DNA from: Rachycentron canadum
Lineage: Eukaryota; Chordata; Actinopteri; Carangiformes; Rachycentridae
Assembly: GCA_038496675.1 (NCBI GenBank)
Contig: CM076655.1
Span: 23,172,118-23,236,117 of the forward strand
Direction of reading: 5' to 3'
DNA length: 64,000 nucleotides
The stretch's first letter is position 1. The number at the start of each line of letters is the position of its first letter. Under the pieces are notes generated by a model. The model was not told the DNA's origin. It saw nothing but the letters and a program-made list of their open reading frames with translations, and did no database searches. Shown piece after piece: positions 36,691 through 48,775 of this stretch. The position numbers were made by a program, and so were the translations under genes.

Positions 36691-39600
36691 GAAATACGCA
36701 AAGAATCCAGAGAATAAACTGAGGAAAATGACTTTGTAAATCATTATTGTGCTCATAAATCATAAAACCAGAGCTCTCTGGTCTGTCATTTGAGGCCATT
36801 AGAGCTAAAAGCAAATGTTTTTCTGTCACCTATTTATCCATCACTTTTACCAGCAGCAGATACTCTCACTTGATCATTTCCTGCCACCGTAACATCCATC
36901 TTCTCGTCCCACCTGCACTAAAAATGCATTGTCTGGCCTTCCCCTTCCTTATGCATCTACATTTTACCCTCCTCACTCTTCCCATCAGGACGAAGTGTGT
37001 GCGTGAAACGCGGCTGTGGTCAGGCTGAAACCCATGAATGGCTGAGAGGAATGTCTCACCCTTTCTGCAGCTGCTGTAATTAATGTTAAGGAGGGAGCGT
37101 TTTTCAAAGCACATGCGTCTTCACGCCCAGAGCAGAGTGCGGTTGTTAACCGTGACACCTTGTTCTACCTGCTAAACTCCGCGGCACCGTTCACTACTTA
37201 TCACCCTCCAACTCTGTCTTCATTATGAAGAGGCTTCATTGTTAATATTCTGGACAACAGCTCTTTGTCTGCTGCACGTCACAGAAGGCTAGTTAGGGAG
37301 GAGCTGTGGCTTGGAGGACGTAGACGGGGGACTTGTTAACTGCCAGTCAATATGTATTAGTCCGTGGTTCTGTCTTTATTAGTGTGTTTGCCCTTTGCAA
37401 CTATTCCCAACAACATCCCTGCTCTTTTTTAAGCTGGAGCCCCGTGTTAATAAGCGGAGTAGAGAAATGCAGCCAGGTTAGAGGTTCAACTCCCTGTGTA
37501 GTTCAGTGGGTGAGAAAGACATCAGGACTGCCAGAGTGGGTCTCATTAGAACCATTCATCCTTTAAATGTATGGATTTGTGCTGTTTAAAGGTGCGTCTG
37601 ATAAAAGTATCAGCTGTTGTCATGTAATGTCAGGATCTACTGTCAAAAATAAATGTGAGCAGAAAGCAGAATGATGTCTTTTTATATAAATTTGTATTAC
37701 TTAGGAACTTGTAATACAACTTTGTTGATATATTATCAGACTATATATGTATGGTGCACAATTATTCCTACTGATACGTTAACTTCACTGATGGACTGAG
37801 TTGAGTGATCATTGCTCCACCATCGGTCAGTCTGCAGTTCTGCTAAAAAGCATCTAACAGCAAATCTAGAAACTTCTTGGACAAACCTCAGCTACTTAGA
37901 GGGTTTCATTTCACTCACTATTTCATAATTGTCCTATTATCACAGCATAAATGGAAAAACTGGAAATTTGGGTGTTAAAATATAATATATGTGAGCACAA
38001 AGAGCAGGAGAGACCAAATCAGATAATGGCCTGAAACCAGCCAACACTCGTCATGACCATGACTGGACCTGCGTTGTGTTGTTTAAATTTAAAGTTTGTA
38101 GTGGGTGATTGCTCTTATGTGCACAGGATGGCTTCAGGTCTTCAAAAGTCCTAAAAAGCACTTGTTTGAGTTTCTTTAAACAGAAAAAAGAAAGTTAAAG
38201 TCATGGTTTTGTGCTTTTTATCAAAGACAGTCGGGGAAAAGTTCCATTGTGAGATATTGTGTAAAATACATATGTGGAGCATAATTTAATATTTCTAAAT
38301 TGGTTTATCCAATTTCTGTTGATCGTGCAGATCCGAGTTGTCCTTAATGGTTAATTAATTATATTATTAAGAAATATTCTTATATACAGCTGGAAAGGAG
38401 TGACCAAATGCATCGATAAATTCATGCACATGGTAAATGATTGTTGATCGTATCCCTGCTGATTTTCATTGATAACTTTCACACTGTAAAACAGGTTTCA
38501 CATTCATTTCTAGGTCTTCGTAATCAAATAAGGAGCTTAAAAGACAAAGCAAAGTGTCATGCTGGAGGAAGACTTCCCACAACCTGGTAACTCAGTCTTA
38601 TTAAAGTCTTATAACTGATCTTTAAGACATTAGCACAGTCCAATGACAATTAATGCATTCATTAATTACAGGCTTTTATAAATGGTACCTCTTCGGAAAG
38701 TCTTAGCAGCAGCTTTAGTCCTAAACACAGTGAAACTTGCATCATAGACACAATATGGCTTTAACAGAAGAGGCAACTTACTAAGATCCCGAATGATAAA
38801 TTGAACCCATCTCCCTATGCTAATCAGCCTGTTCATTAAGACAAATGATGAAGTAATTAGCAAAGATTTCTATCGCAGCGGTGTGATCTTTGCCACTTGA
38901 ACCTGCTGAGAAGTCACAGTACTTTCAAAGACATTGGTTTTTTTTCCACATTCGAATGCAAATTTATGCAGCGAATCGCTCCAAAATCTAATCAGATCAT
39001 CTGCTCTGAAGGAGCAGCACTGTGAACCTTTTCAAGTTCCTGTTGTCTGGTGCTCTCTAGTTACTGCGTTTGCATCAGCGTGTCCCTCCACAGACCGAGA
39101 GACGGTGTCACGGCGGAGCATCTCATAACCACAGTGGGTTTTTGAAGCGAGAGTCTCTCTCTCACCTTTGCGCCTTCGCTCCACTCGTGTCTCTTATTTG
39201 TTTCTCAGCGGTGCGTGTGTTCAGTCCTGCAGCAGCCGCCAGAGCGTCTCACCCTGACGCTGCAGCTCTGCTTGTACTTTGCTCAAGTACAACAGCAAAC
39301 ACCGCTGTCACCCACAGATACAGATACAGATATCGGGTTTCAGCTTGGAGGAAAAAATAGACACCTTTTCTTTCCAATTCAACCTTCAACTGACATTTCT
39401 GGATCACGCTCAAGTGTTTGAAGCGAACAGGAGATAGTGGTTATAAAACCGACTTTGGCGAGGATCGAGACGGTCAAATTCAAGGCTGTCTTAAGACTTT
39501 TTTTTTTTTTCAATTATCTAAATCTATCAAACCTCTCCATGCGTCAGATAAAAATAGGAGTTACAGTTAGACATGTTTCCTGACTTAAATCAGAAACTAT

Positions 39601-40445
39601 TTCTTTCAAACCAAGATAAGTGAACTTTCTGAGTCCTCAGTCCAACCCGACACATCACCAAGGTGAGAGGTTTCGTACTGAAAAGCAGGAATAGATGAAG
39701 TATCCTGGTTAATATCACAGTCATTTCACGTGCTTGGATGTAGGTAGATGTGAAACTTCAATCTGTGTTTTGATGTTGTGACGGTGTGAAGTCTTCAGAT
39801 GTCGTTCTGTGACCTGATCGTGAGGCCACGTGTCGCATGTTTACTTCCAGTTCAGAAGCTGGATGATGAGACATCGGAGCTGATGCTAAACACCAACCGA
39901 TGTCTGGATTCATTGAGGACATAAAGAACTACATGTATTTGATTTCATGTGTATCTTGAATATCAAACACTGAAACACTGTGCGTGTAAATCCCTTTCTC
40001 TAATGTCCGTCCACGTTCTCAGCGTTTTCCAGATTTGCTCACTTATTACCCCAAAATATGGCTAAATGCGCAACTTTTGCTTTAATCCTGAACACCATCT
40101 GAAAAGGTTCCTGCATCCGTTTGTATGTTTGTTAAAACTCAGTCACTCTTGATCAAGTCTCTGTGCATCCATCGCTACTCAAAAATCACCTTTGTTCAAC
40201 TTTAAGCCACTAATTTGCAGTTTCCTGCATCGGTCGCTCGCCACCAGCTGCACCGAGAGGAACCACCTCAGTGAAGATCTGTGCCCTGATTGGCCGAAGG
40301 CTTCACTGACACGCCTGACGTGTTATATGTGTTTATGCCTCTGCGCCACAGACATTCAGGGTCGGCAGCATCTGTCCATCCTTTTCTTGCGAATGTGATA
40401 TTTACATTTCCACTCTTTATAAAAGCCAATGCTGAAGAGCCTTAG

Positions 40446-40790
40446 ACCTTGATTTTACCTAATGACCATCAGGGGGCGACTCTACAGGTTGGAAAAAGAA
40501 ATCAGATTGTATTGAAGTCTATGGGAAATTGTCCCTACTTCTCAAACGTTCATGGTCTCAATCTCTAGTTTCAAGTCTTCTTCAATACAACACTATTTTA
40601 GAGGAAATTAGACTATAAAGCAAGTTATGTATTAGGGCGTGGCTACAGTATGAATGACAGACTGTACCACACAATCAGGATAGTTTCTTCTGGTTTTAAA
40701 AAAAAAATCAACATGGCGACGAAAAAATTACAAACTGGAGGCATCAAAACGGCAGCTCACAGACTGATGGGTGACATCAAGGAGTAACTC
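40446..40790 (-). repeat. Repeat family A, copy 4 (inverted relative to the others)
   Basis: Contains the reverse complement of the family modules. GACCATCAGGGGGCGACTCT lies next to GATTGTATTGAAGTCTATGG at its left end, and ATTACAAACTGGAGGCATCA lies at its right end. It extends to 'CTGATGGGTGACATC', giving the longest view of the 5' end. It is the only copy on the minus strand, and so in the receptor's sense direction. CTCF-like core at 40466-40477. Confidence 0.85.
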
Positions 40791-42235
40791 AGGGATCTTA
40801 TTTATTACATCCGATATAAACTTGTGTCTGACCCCAAAATTGCTTTAAAACATCATATATTTTAATGAGCAACCTGTGTGTATTGGATCATATTTTTTAA
40901 ATAAAAACTCACTGCCACACTGATGGTACAGGAAGTAGAAAGTTGAAAACAAAGGCAGCCATTACTTCCTTTTTTGCTGTGATCATCTCAGACTGAACTT
41001 TCAAATACCTTTTATATCAGTATTCAAGTCATAATAAAATTGGATTTGAATTTGGCCCCAACACCAAATAAATCCAGGTGTCACATCAGCCAGAGTCCAT
41101 TATTTTATATCCAGGTTTAATGGATTTAGTGTTGAATGTATTGTTAATATAAATACCCAGTGTTTCTAACTCCCACACAACCAACTCTGGAGTCATACAA
41201 CTTTGGCTCGTGTTCATGTCAATTAAAAAGTTATTTCCTTGAAACCTCCATACTCCACAAAACCTTGAACTATGTGCCGCCATTGTTCAAGCCTACATGA
41301 GGCGAATGTTGATACTCGGAGAGAGAGTTGGACTCATGTGCCACTTCAACGGCTTTGAGGTTTCAGAGCAATAAACAGCACATTGCACATATCACTCCCG
41401 TGATAAAAAACAAACAGCAAAGACATCTTTACAGGCAATTTATTTCGGAGTCCAGATCTCAGAGTGTGAGGTTAAAGATGAGCCAGGTTTGTTGTGTCTT
41501 GAGACGCCTCTGGCACCATGTCCGCCCCAATGCTGGAAACACAAACACAGACAGAATTACAGCGAATGATAAAGCAGCTAAAGGAAATTAAACAAAATAA
41601 ATCACGGTGCTGTGGCAGCTCACCGGAGCGTCTGCATCCTTGGGCAGGTGTGGTGCAGCAGGACGAGGTCAGGCAGGTGGCTGGGATCAGGTCGGGCTCA
41701 TCAGACACGATGTCAGGAGGAAAAGAGAGGTGGTAACTTCATGTTGAATGCTGCAGCAGAGCCCGAGCTTTAACCGCTACGGCAAATGTTTGATGGTTTG
41801 TGAAGCCTCCGGCCACCTGTTGCAGTTTTCGTGACATCTCACCTCTGTTCTTCATGGATCAGGGAGTTTTACTGTGTCTCGTGATTACAAGTTTTCGACT
41901 GCGTAAAACTGCCTGCACCAATCCAAGGAATATCATTTATTTATCACCTGATTCATTTATATTCACCTTATATTCAAAGGGCATTTCTTTCCTGAACACA
42001 TGAACAGCACATAAAAATAGGACTTGACGTTTAAAATCAAATGATGCATTTGCTATTTACCAAAACTCTGGGGACAGAAACATGTCTGAACCGTTCCCAG
42101 TTCCCCTGAATCCCCTGATCAGTTCCTGCACTGGACAGTTTGATTTCTGCTCCTTGGTCTCTGTAAAACTGGATTCATCACAGCGTTACACCCTGAAACA
42201 ATCACAGTGATATAAATGTGATCATCTGCTTACAG

Positions 42236-42487
42236 AGTATTCTTCATTTATTGGCTGAAAGATCAAACGTGAAATTACCTCACAAGCTGGTAGCTGTTAT
42301 AGGTTTCATCGGTGTCAGCATCGTATCATACCATTTTGATTGGAATGAATATTTTATATTAGCACTGATGGGTGCGGTGATGGTCATCGTGAAAGCAACA
42401 ATGTTAAGTAGTAGCTTCAATCTGCTCAGACGCAGCATTGAATGTGGCCGCCTGCAGCGCTCAGAGCACAAAACACAATCACTGTAG
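42236..42487 (+). CDS. Unrecognised candidate exon with two hydrophobic segments, antisense within the receptor intron
   Basis: An open frame follows a plausible acceptor (ATCTGCTTACAG, exon from 42236) and runs to a stop at 42485-42487. The translation has two membrane-like stretches, LVAVIGFIGVSIVSY and YFILALMGAVMVIVKA, joined by HFDWNE, then a basic tail (NLLRRSIECGRLQR). It is less repetitive and more protein-like than neighbouring open frames, but I do not recognise a family and see no partner exon. It could be a terminal exon of a nested gene, a decayed gene fragment, or chance. Confidence 0.25.
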   Translation, partial: SILHLLAERSNVKLPHKLVAVIGFIGVSIVSYHFDWNEYFILALMGAVMVIVKATMLSSSFNLLRRSIECGRLQRSEHKTQSL

Positions 42488-43724
42488 CTATGTGTAAAAC
42501 AGCAGAACATACACTTGAAGCATAAAAGTACACCACAGAAATGTGAGCTGTTACACGGCCTCTATACACATATTCACATCCATCACACACTCAGCTGAAA
42601 CACTTCCTGTGTCGACATGCAATTAGCCCCTAGATGAGTCCCCAGTTTATCTTGGTGGGGGGTTTATGGTTATAGCTACACAAAGCTCCCACTGTTGCCT
42701 GTGCACATGATCAAAAAGGTAATTACAACAACGGCTGCAGAGATCACATGTCAGATTGATTTCTCCCACAAGTTTCTGCTGATAGTGGAGACGACATGAC
42801 CGCTCTCGATCAGCAGTTACAGTGAGAGACAAACTCTGTTCCTACTGTCTTCATATGCGCACCTGGCTGTTGTTTTTATAGATTGCCTTGAAAAATTGTG
42901 AATTACTAACCAGTAATGCCAACAGCTTTACCCAGCAGCAGCAGCAGCAGCTGAGGATCAGTGGAGCGGTTTAGGTGGAGTCCTGGCTGCGCAAAGCAAA
43001 ACAAAGAGTTCAAGCCCTCCACCACCTTACTCCTCTGCTCCAGCTGTAACACAGACCGGAGGAGCAACAATTACAGATGGCCCACTCTGTCCTGTGACCG
43101 TAAACCACTCGCCAGCAACAACTGGGAGCAGCTAACAGATATCACCCTGCTGTGCATCCATCCATCTGTGGTCTGAGTCGGCTCAGCATCCCCCACCATC
43201 CTTCCTCATCGTAGGTACATCGATGCTGCTTTTCTCCCGAAGGCAACCGCTGGGAGCTGAGGTACCTGACATACGCTCTTAGATTACTGATCTCATACAC
43301 AACATATTACTCTCCTGGTGAACAGAGACTTTCTTAAGTCAACTCAAAAGTCGACTTAGAACCTTATTATTTTCTCAGACTTATGGCTGAATCTGTGTCT
43401 CTCTGTATGCAGGTGTGTGCTAATGCGTCTTTTTTTTGTCCATTTAACGTGAAGCGCTTTAAGTTGCAGATTGTGTCTGAAAGGCGCCATGCAAATGAAG
43501 TCTGTTATGTATAGTTTACTCCGGCGGGTTGCCTTCCCAGCTGCAGTGACACAGGTGTACTCCATGATAGTCGGGTGTGGTCAGAGGTGCAGCAGACTTC
43601 AAACTTACAACCACAGAGGCTGCAAAACGCTGCTGTTAAATTTTAAGCTACAATCCCGCAGTTTTACAATAGACAAACTAATCCTTGTTTAAATTATAGC
43701 GAAGGCTGAAGAGGGTTTTTGTGC

Positions 43725-43900
43725 AAACAATGAAAGCGACCTAACAGCAGAGTGGCTAGGGAACATGAGCACAAAAGGGGAGCCCCGGGTTTGATTCCTG
43801 GCTGGGATGAACCGTGTGTCGTTCCCCTTTTCTATACACTGTCCTATCAGACAACAAAGGCACAAAAAATATTGAACAGACAATAAAACCTAGTTATATT
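43725..43900 (+). mobile_element. tRNA-derived SINE-like element
   Basis: AGAGTGGCTAGGGAACATGA, then CCCCGGGTTTGATTCCTGG, resembles a tRNA-type internal promoter; GGTTTGATTCC is a near B box. GTGTGTCGTTCCCCTTTTC and a 'CTGTCCTATCAGACAACAAAGGC' end follow. This layout is seen in common fish SINE-like repeats ('GTGTCGTTCCCC... ATAAAGGCA'). It is degenerate and not a functional tRNA. Confidence 0.55.
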
Positions 43901-45582
43901 TTTAGGTGAAACCTCACGCCCAGTATTCATCCAGGAATAAGGCCCAGCAGATTATTCACTCCTCCTCTCACTGAAATCATGCCGTGCAGTGATTGGCTGA
44001 AGTGGCACCAGCAGCCCTCCATGACACATAATCCTCCTCTAAAAGCTGTTGAAAATTGCCTTTGCCAAAGCAAATGACATGCACAATGCACAAAAACAAA
44101 CAAACAAACAACATTTAAAAGGTGTATTGTTAAATCCCACAGGGGAGTTACCATAAATACTCCTTTTGCTTGTTGACCAGCTGTGACCTTGCTCGGGCGG
44201 CGTAGTCACCCAATACTGAAGCTGTGAAGGTTTAATGATTACATTTCACTCCTCATATTCCCTTAAAATCTATAGTTAACAAATAGGATTCAGTCAGTGA
44301 GATAAAAAGAGGGAAATGACCTCAGCTATCTCGTCATCAAACATTAAATCAATTCATGAAATAAATAATTCAAATTCTGTAGCCTCTATCCATCAACGTA
44401 ACCACCATCATCAACCCATTTTGCAAGTGTTAGTTTGATCTGTGATAACACATCTTCATTTATTTGTTGATTCTATTTTGTATTATTGATCCAAGTCTGC
44501 ACAGTAACTAGAAACTAGAGTTGTCAATGATGCGGTGGAATGTAATGATACAGTCGCAGAAAATTTAATACAAGTACAATACAAGTATCTCAAAACTGTA
44601 CTTAAGAGTAAATGGACTTTTACTCTTCACTATTGGTTCTAAACACATATTCTCTCTACAACAGCTAAACGTCCTTATCCTTGGATTAATGGTATCTCAG
44701 CAAAGCTTTCCTCACATGAAGTGTGTACTGATCAGACAAGTGGATTGTACTGAAAGAGCAATTTGAGAATTTTTTTTTTTTCCCTTGACTCTGGGCCACC
44801 AGCTCCTGTCCCCTATTATTAGGGAGAAAGCTACGAGGCTTTTTCAAAAACTGCTGCTGGTCCAGGCACATGGGTTAAAAATATTGTGCTAAGTCCCTTA
44901 ACTAATCATGAGGGCGTAGCATACAATAAACTGATCACAGTGCCATTTCCCACTCCACCAGGGTCCACATACTATTATAATGGGTCAGCGTTTCACACAG
45001 ATTCTCCTTGTGGTGAGTTGATGACACAATGAGACTGACCCGTCAGCCCAGTCCTGACTACACACAGCAGCTCTGTGGACCCCAAGGGGCAAGGAAGGGC
45101 TCAGCAGATCAATGCTGCTGAGCTCAGCTCTGCAAAGAAGCCGCAGCACAAATCACAACCTTAGATGTCTTTTATTTTATATTAATAGCGTAAATACATT
45201 TTTGGGCCTTCATGAAACTGTGGTGGGACTAATTTAGTCTGGGTGATAAATGGGAAACACTGTGTCAGACTCTGGTTGTGTGTCACAGGTGTATGTGCCA
45301 TAAACATGTTCTCTTTATCCTATTGTTTTAGAAAAGATTAAAGTCATTTTTTTAGTTGGCCTGTGTGGTTCGTACAAGAAACAATTAAAACTAACCAGTT
45401 TCTCCCAAGAAGTTCGTACGAGTTGCTACTGTGTTTTCATGAGCGGGTCTTTGTTTGGCTCACATTGTGCACGAGGATGCTTGAATGTGCACAAGCATGA
45501 GAGGAAACATGAGGATGACACATCAAGTTTCACGCTATTCCACCGACTGTCGGTGGCAGTCATGTGTCAAGGCGTTTTGAAG

Positions 45583-45910
45583 ACTTGAATTTGTAATTTG
45601 GCTGTCGGCCATCTTGTTTTTTTGAAACCAGAAGAAACCATATTTGGAGGAGAAGGCGGAGCTGAGGGAGAGTGAGCGGTGGATCTGGTCTGATCTGTAC
45701 TCCTCCTCTATATTTATGGTCTAGACTAAGACCATAAACTCATTAGCAAAACGTTTACTGAGTTGGGCCATTTTCCTATAGACTTCAATACAATCTAATT
45801 TTATTCAGCCAGTGGAGTCGCCCCCTGATGGTCATTCGATAGAATGAAGGCACTGGCTTCACTTTATAACCCCAGAGTCAACATCCACTTTTATAAACAG
45901 TCTTCGGTTA
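45583..45910 (+). repeat. Repeat family A, copy 5
   Basis: Modules: TTTGTAATTTGGCTGTCGGCC, GAAACCAGAAGAAACCATAT, 'GGAGAAGGCGGAGCTGAGGG', 'CATTAGCAAAACGTTTACTG', ATAGACTTCAATACAATCTA and GAGTCGCCCCCTGATGGTCA, with a 3' part CACTGGCTTCACTTTATAAC. The CACGCCCC box is deleted. CTCF-like core at 45820-45831. Confidence 0.85.
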
Positions 45911-46134
45911 CGACCTGGTAACAAAGCAAATATACCGTTACCATGGTTACCACTCGGGGGTTCGTCCACTGGAAGTTGGAGGCAGTAAACTCAGAGTCAG
46001 CGATGCAATTCAACACAAACCTACAGACGTTAAAATGCACTGCAACTTACTGGTCACAGTGACTTTTAATGCAGACTTTACTGGTCTTATTGGTTAAAAC
46101 ACATGTTCAGCTGGTGTCAAACCTCCTGTTGAGT

Positions 46135-46240
46135 GAGTTTCATCCCTGATGGTCAGTAGATAAATTGCAGCTTTAAGGGACTTTGGCATTGCCTTCACTT
46201 TTCAGTCCAAGTGTCTACGTCCACTTTTATATACAGTTCA
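46135..46240 (+). repeat. Repeat family A, 3'-end fragment (copy 6)
   Basis: CATCCCTGATGGTCAGTAGA, then GGCATTGCCTTCACTTTTCA and GTCTACGTCCACTTTTATAT, correspond to the 3' part after the CTCF-like core. The core itself is decayed here. Confidence 0.6.
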
Positions 46241-46689
46241 AGCTTTAAATCACTAGTCCATAAAACGACAATAACGTGTCCCCCTGAAACAGCTTTATCT
46301 TGGATGACCATGAACTCATCCTACTCATACGTGGGAAGATGTCTGTCTGTCTGTCCAGCAGTTTTCTCAACAACAGTTCAGCCAATTGACTTTAAACTTT
46401 GTATTGTTGAGGATGTGAGGAGGCGCGGTGGCGATTAAGAGCTGTCAAGACATTAACCCTGAATAGTTTTCTATAATAGGAGCAATTGAGTTGTTATTTC
46501 TATACCATATGCTTTCCCAGGATATATTAACAGTGGTATTAACAAGTGAGTTGTATTTACAGGCGTTTCTGCAGCAGTAGCACTGAGTCTGTGCAGATTA
46601 TAAATGAATAATCTGTCGGTTTTTGTGGAGATCTGATGACATTGACATGATGAACTGTGACAGGACTTTACTGATGATCTGGTCATGTG

Positions 46690-47150
46690 TTTCTGACAGG
46701 GCAGATGGAGAGAGGTGATGGATGGACCAAGTGGGAGGACGGGAAAACAGGGGAAGAGGAGAATAATTCAGCAGCAAGAGAAAAGAAGAAGTAGAGAAGA
46801 ACGGAAATCAAGAGGAGAAAACCACAGAGATAGGAGACCCTGATGGGGCCGAGGAGCAGGAAAGAGAAGAGTAATTACAAGGAGAGGGGAGTGATTGAAA
46901 AGAGAGGACACTGAGGGGATGAGAGGAGAGGGAAAAGAGTCCAAAGGGATGTATCAAACGGAAAGGAAAGGAAAGGCGGGACAGGAGAGAGGAAAAGAAT
47001 TGGAAATGTAGTAGATGAATTGAGACGAAAGTTGGGAAGATGGGGTAACTGTAGAAAAGGACGGGGTGGTGGTTGGGGTGAGGAGATAAGAGAGGATGGG
47101 AAGGGAGATGAGAATGAATGAGGAGGTGGTGGGAAGAATAAATGATTCAT
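46690..47150. repeat. Long purine-rich tract
   Basis: About 460 bp of strongly G+A-biased + strand (for example GGAAAGGAAAGGAAAGGCGG). In the receptor transcript it would read as a long C/U-rich tract. Not a simple tandem repeat as a whole. No coding meaning. Confidence 0.75.
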
Positions 47151-48469
47151 CCAGTTTTCCACTTCCAATCATTGTATTCTCACTCAGGGATTCCAGGGAT
47201 CTGCCTCAGACTGATGGAAAAGCAGGAAATAAATGATGGAAGGGAAAGACAGAACCAGGCTGTTTATGTATCGATTCGTGGCGATGCTAATTTGTCACCG
47301 TGACAAGTGTGAGGCTCTGGAGCTCGACCGTGACCACATGACTGGAAGCTCCACATTCAGGTGACAAGAAAGTAATTTGCCTCTTGTTGTATTATCTTTA
47401 TATTATAATTATCAGCTTACAAACCCTGCCACCTTCCCACTCTTGCCGACCTGATGATCTTTAAATTCACCGTCTCTCATTAACATGGACCTGTGAGCTA
47501 GTTACAGGATAGTTTCAAACCTGTGACTTGATCGTCACCCAAAGATGTTTGGTGAAATGTGATGTGTGACAAAAAAAAAAGCAGCAGCTAATCTTCACAT
47601 TTCAGAAGCGAAAAACTGCAAATATTTGACTTTTTTGACTGACAACTCAGATATCCACCAATAACATCAGCCCTTGTGGTCTTCTTTCAAAACGTCAGAT
47701 TTAGGCCGTGGCCATATACTCGGACACTGTGCAACTATTTTTGTGAAATCTATGTTGAATGCAAAGAATCAACCTTTGTCTTTGCTTCACTCTGTATTTT
47801 CTGTTAAATACTGGCATGGAGCGTTTACTTGAAACAGAAAAAGCTGCTGGAAAAGCTGCAGAAACAAAAAGATGAGCCAACCGTAATAGATGTTTTTCTG
47901 CACGCTTTCCGCTCTTAACTCGCCAGTATTCTTCATCGGAGCTGCTTGGCAGACGGTGGAACAGCCCTCTTGGATTATAGGGGATTGATTTTTCCTGAAA
48001 CTGACGAGCCAACATTCACGCCTACTTCACACTGGGAACGGACAAACAAGGAGCCAGAGTTTGAACTTCTCTCTCTTTTTTTCGCTTTACCACGATGAAT
48101 GTGTTTAAGCAGAGACCGTGTGACACTGGGCACCACTGTCCCTGCATTCAAACAATGCAGCGTCTCCCTCCTCTTCCTCTTTTTGAGTTCCAGCATATCC
48201 TTCAGAGTCTAATCTCCGTATTGAGTGGGGTCCAAAAATCTGACACCACTATACCATTAAAGTCATTGACACATATGAGCCCAAAGGTTGATACTTTTAT
48301 ATCCCAAGCTCCACTGTAGTCCAGGACTTTACCTGTTGGCTTAATAAGAATGTAAATGTGATATTGACTTCATTCATTTTTTTAACAACTTTAACTTTCA
48401 ACCCGGTGGATTTCTGGCCTTCCAACAACTCAGTTTTTTATCCATTCACCCTCTATCTATACTGCGTGC

Positions 48470-48775
48470 CCGTGCAGGGTCATGGCTGGAGCCAATCCCA
48501 GCTGACATTGGGCGAGGGCGGGGTACATCCTGGACAGGTCTCCAGTCTATTACAGGGTCCACATATAGAGACAAACGTCCATTCACGCTCAGTACAGGCA
48601 AATTTATATTCACCAATTAACCTAATGAGCACGTCTTTGGACTGTGGGGGGGAAGCTGGAGAACCTTGGGGGGAATCAACACAGGCACAGGGACAACACG
48701 CAAACTCCACACTGAAAGGCCCCAGGTCCAGGATTCAAACCCTGAACCTTCCTGTTGTGAAGCAACTGCATTTGT
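48470..48775 (+). repeat. Common teleost interspersed repeat ('GGAGCCAATCCCAGCTGACA' type)
   Basis: Module order: GGCTGGAGCCAATCCCAGCT, GGGCGAGGGCGGGGTACATC, GGACAGGTCTCCAGTCTAT, CACCAATTAACCTAATGAGC, CTTTGGACTGTGGGGGGGAA, ACACGCAAACTCCACACTGA and AAGGCCCCAGGTCCAGGATT. This is a very widespread fish repeat. Both strands are accidentally open in part, which explains the apparent proteins here. Confidence 0.75.

Noticed and set aside
37466..37520. tRNA-like words (GAGGTTCAACTCC and TAGTTCAGTGGGTGAG)
   Set aside because: The B-box-like word precedes the A-box-like word, the wrong order for a tRNA, and no cloverleaf can be drawn.
43725..43830. Functional tRNA gene at the GGTTTGATTCC motif
   Set aside because: No acceptor-stem pairing or anticodon arm, and the flanks match a SINE-like layout.
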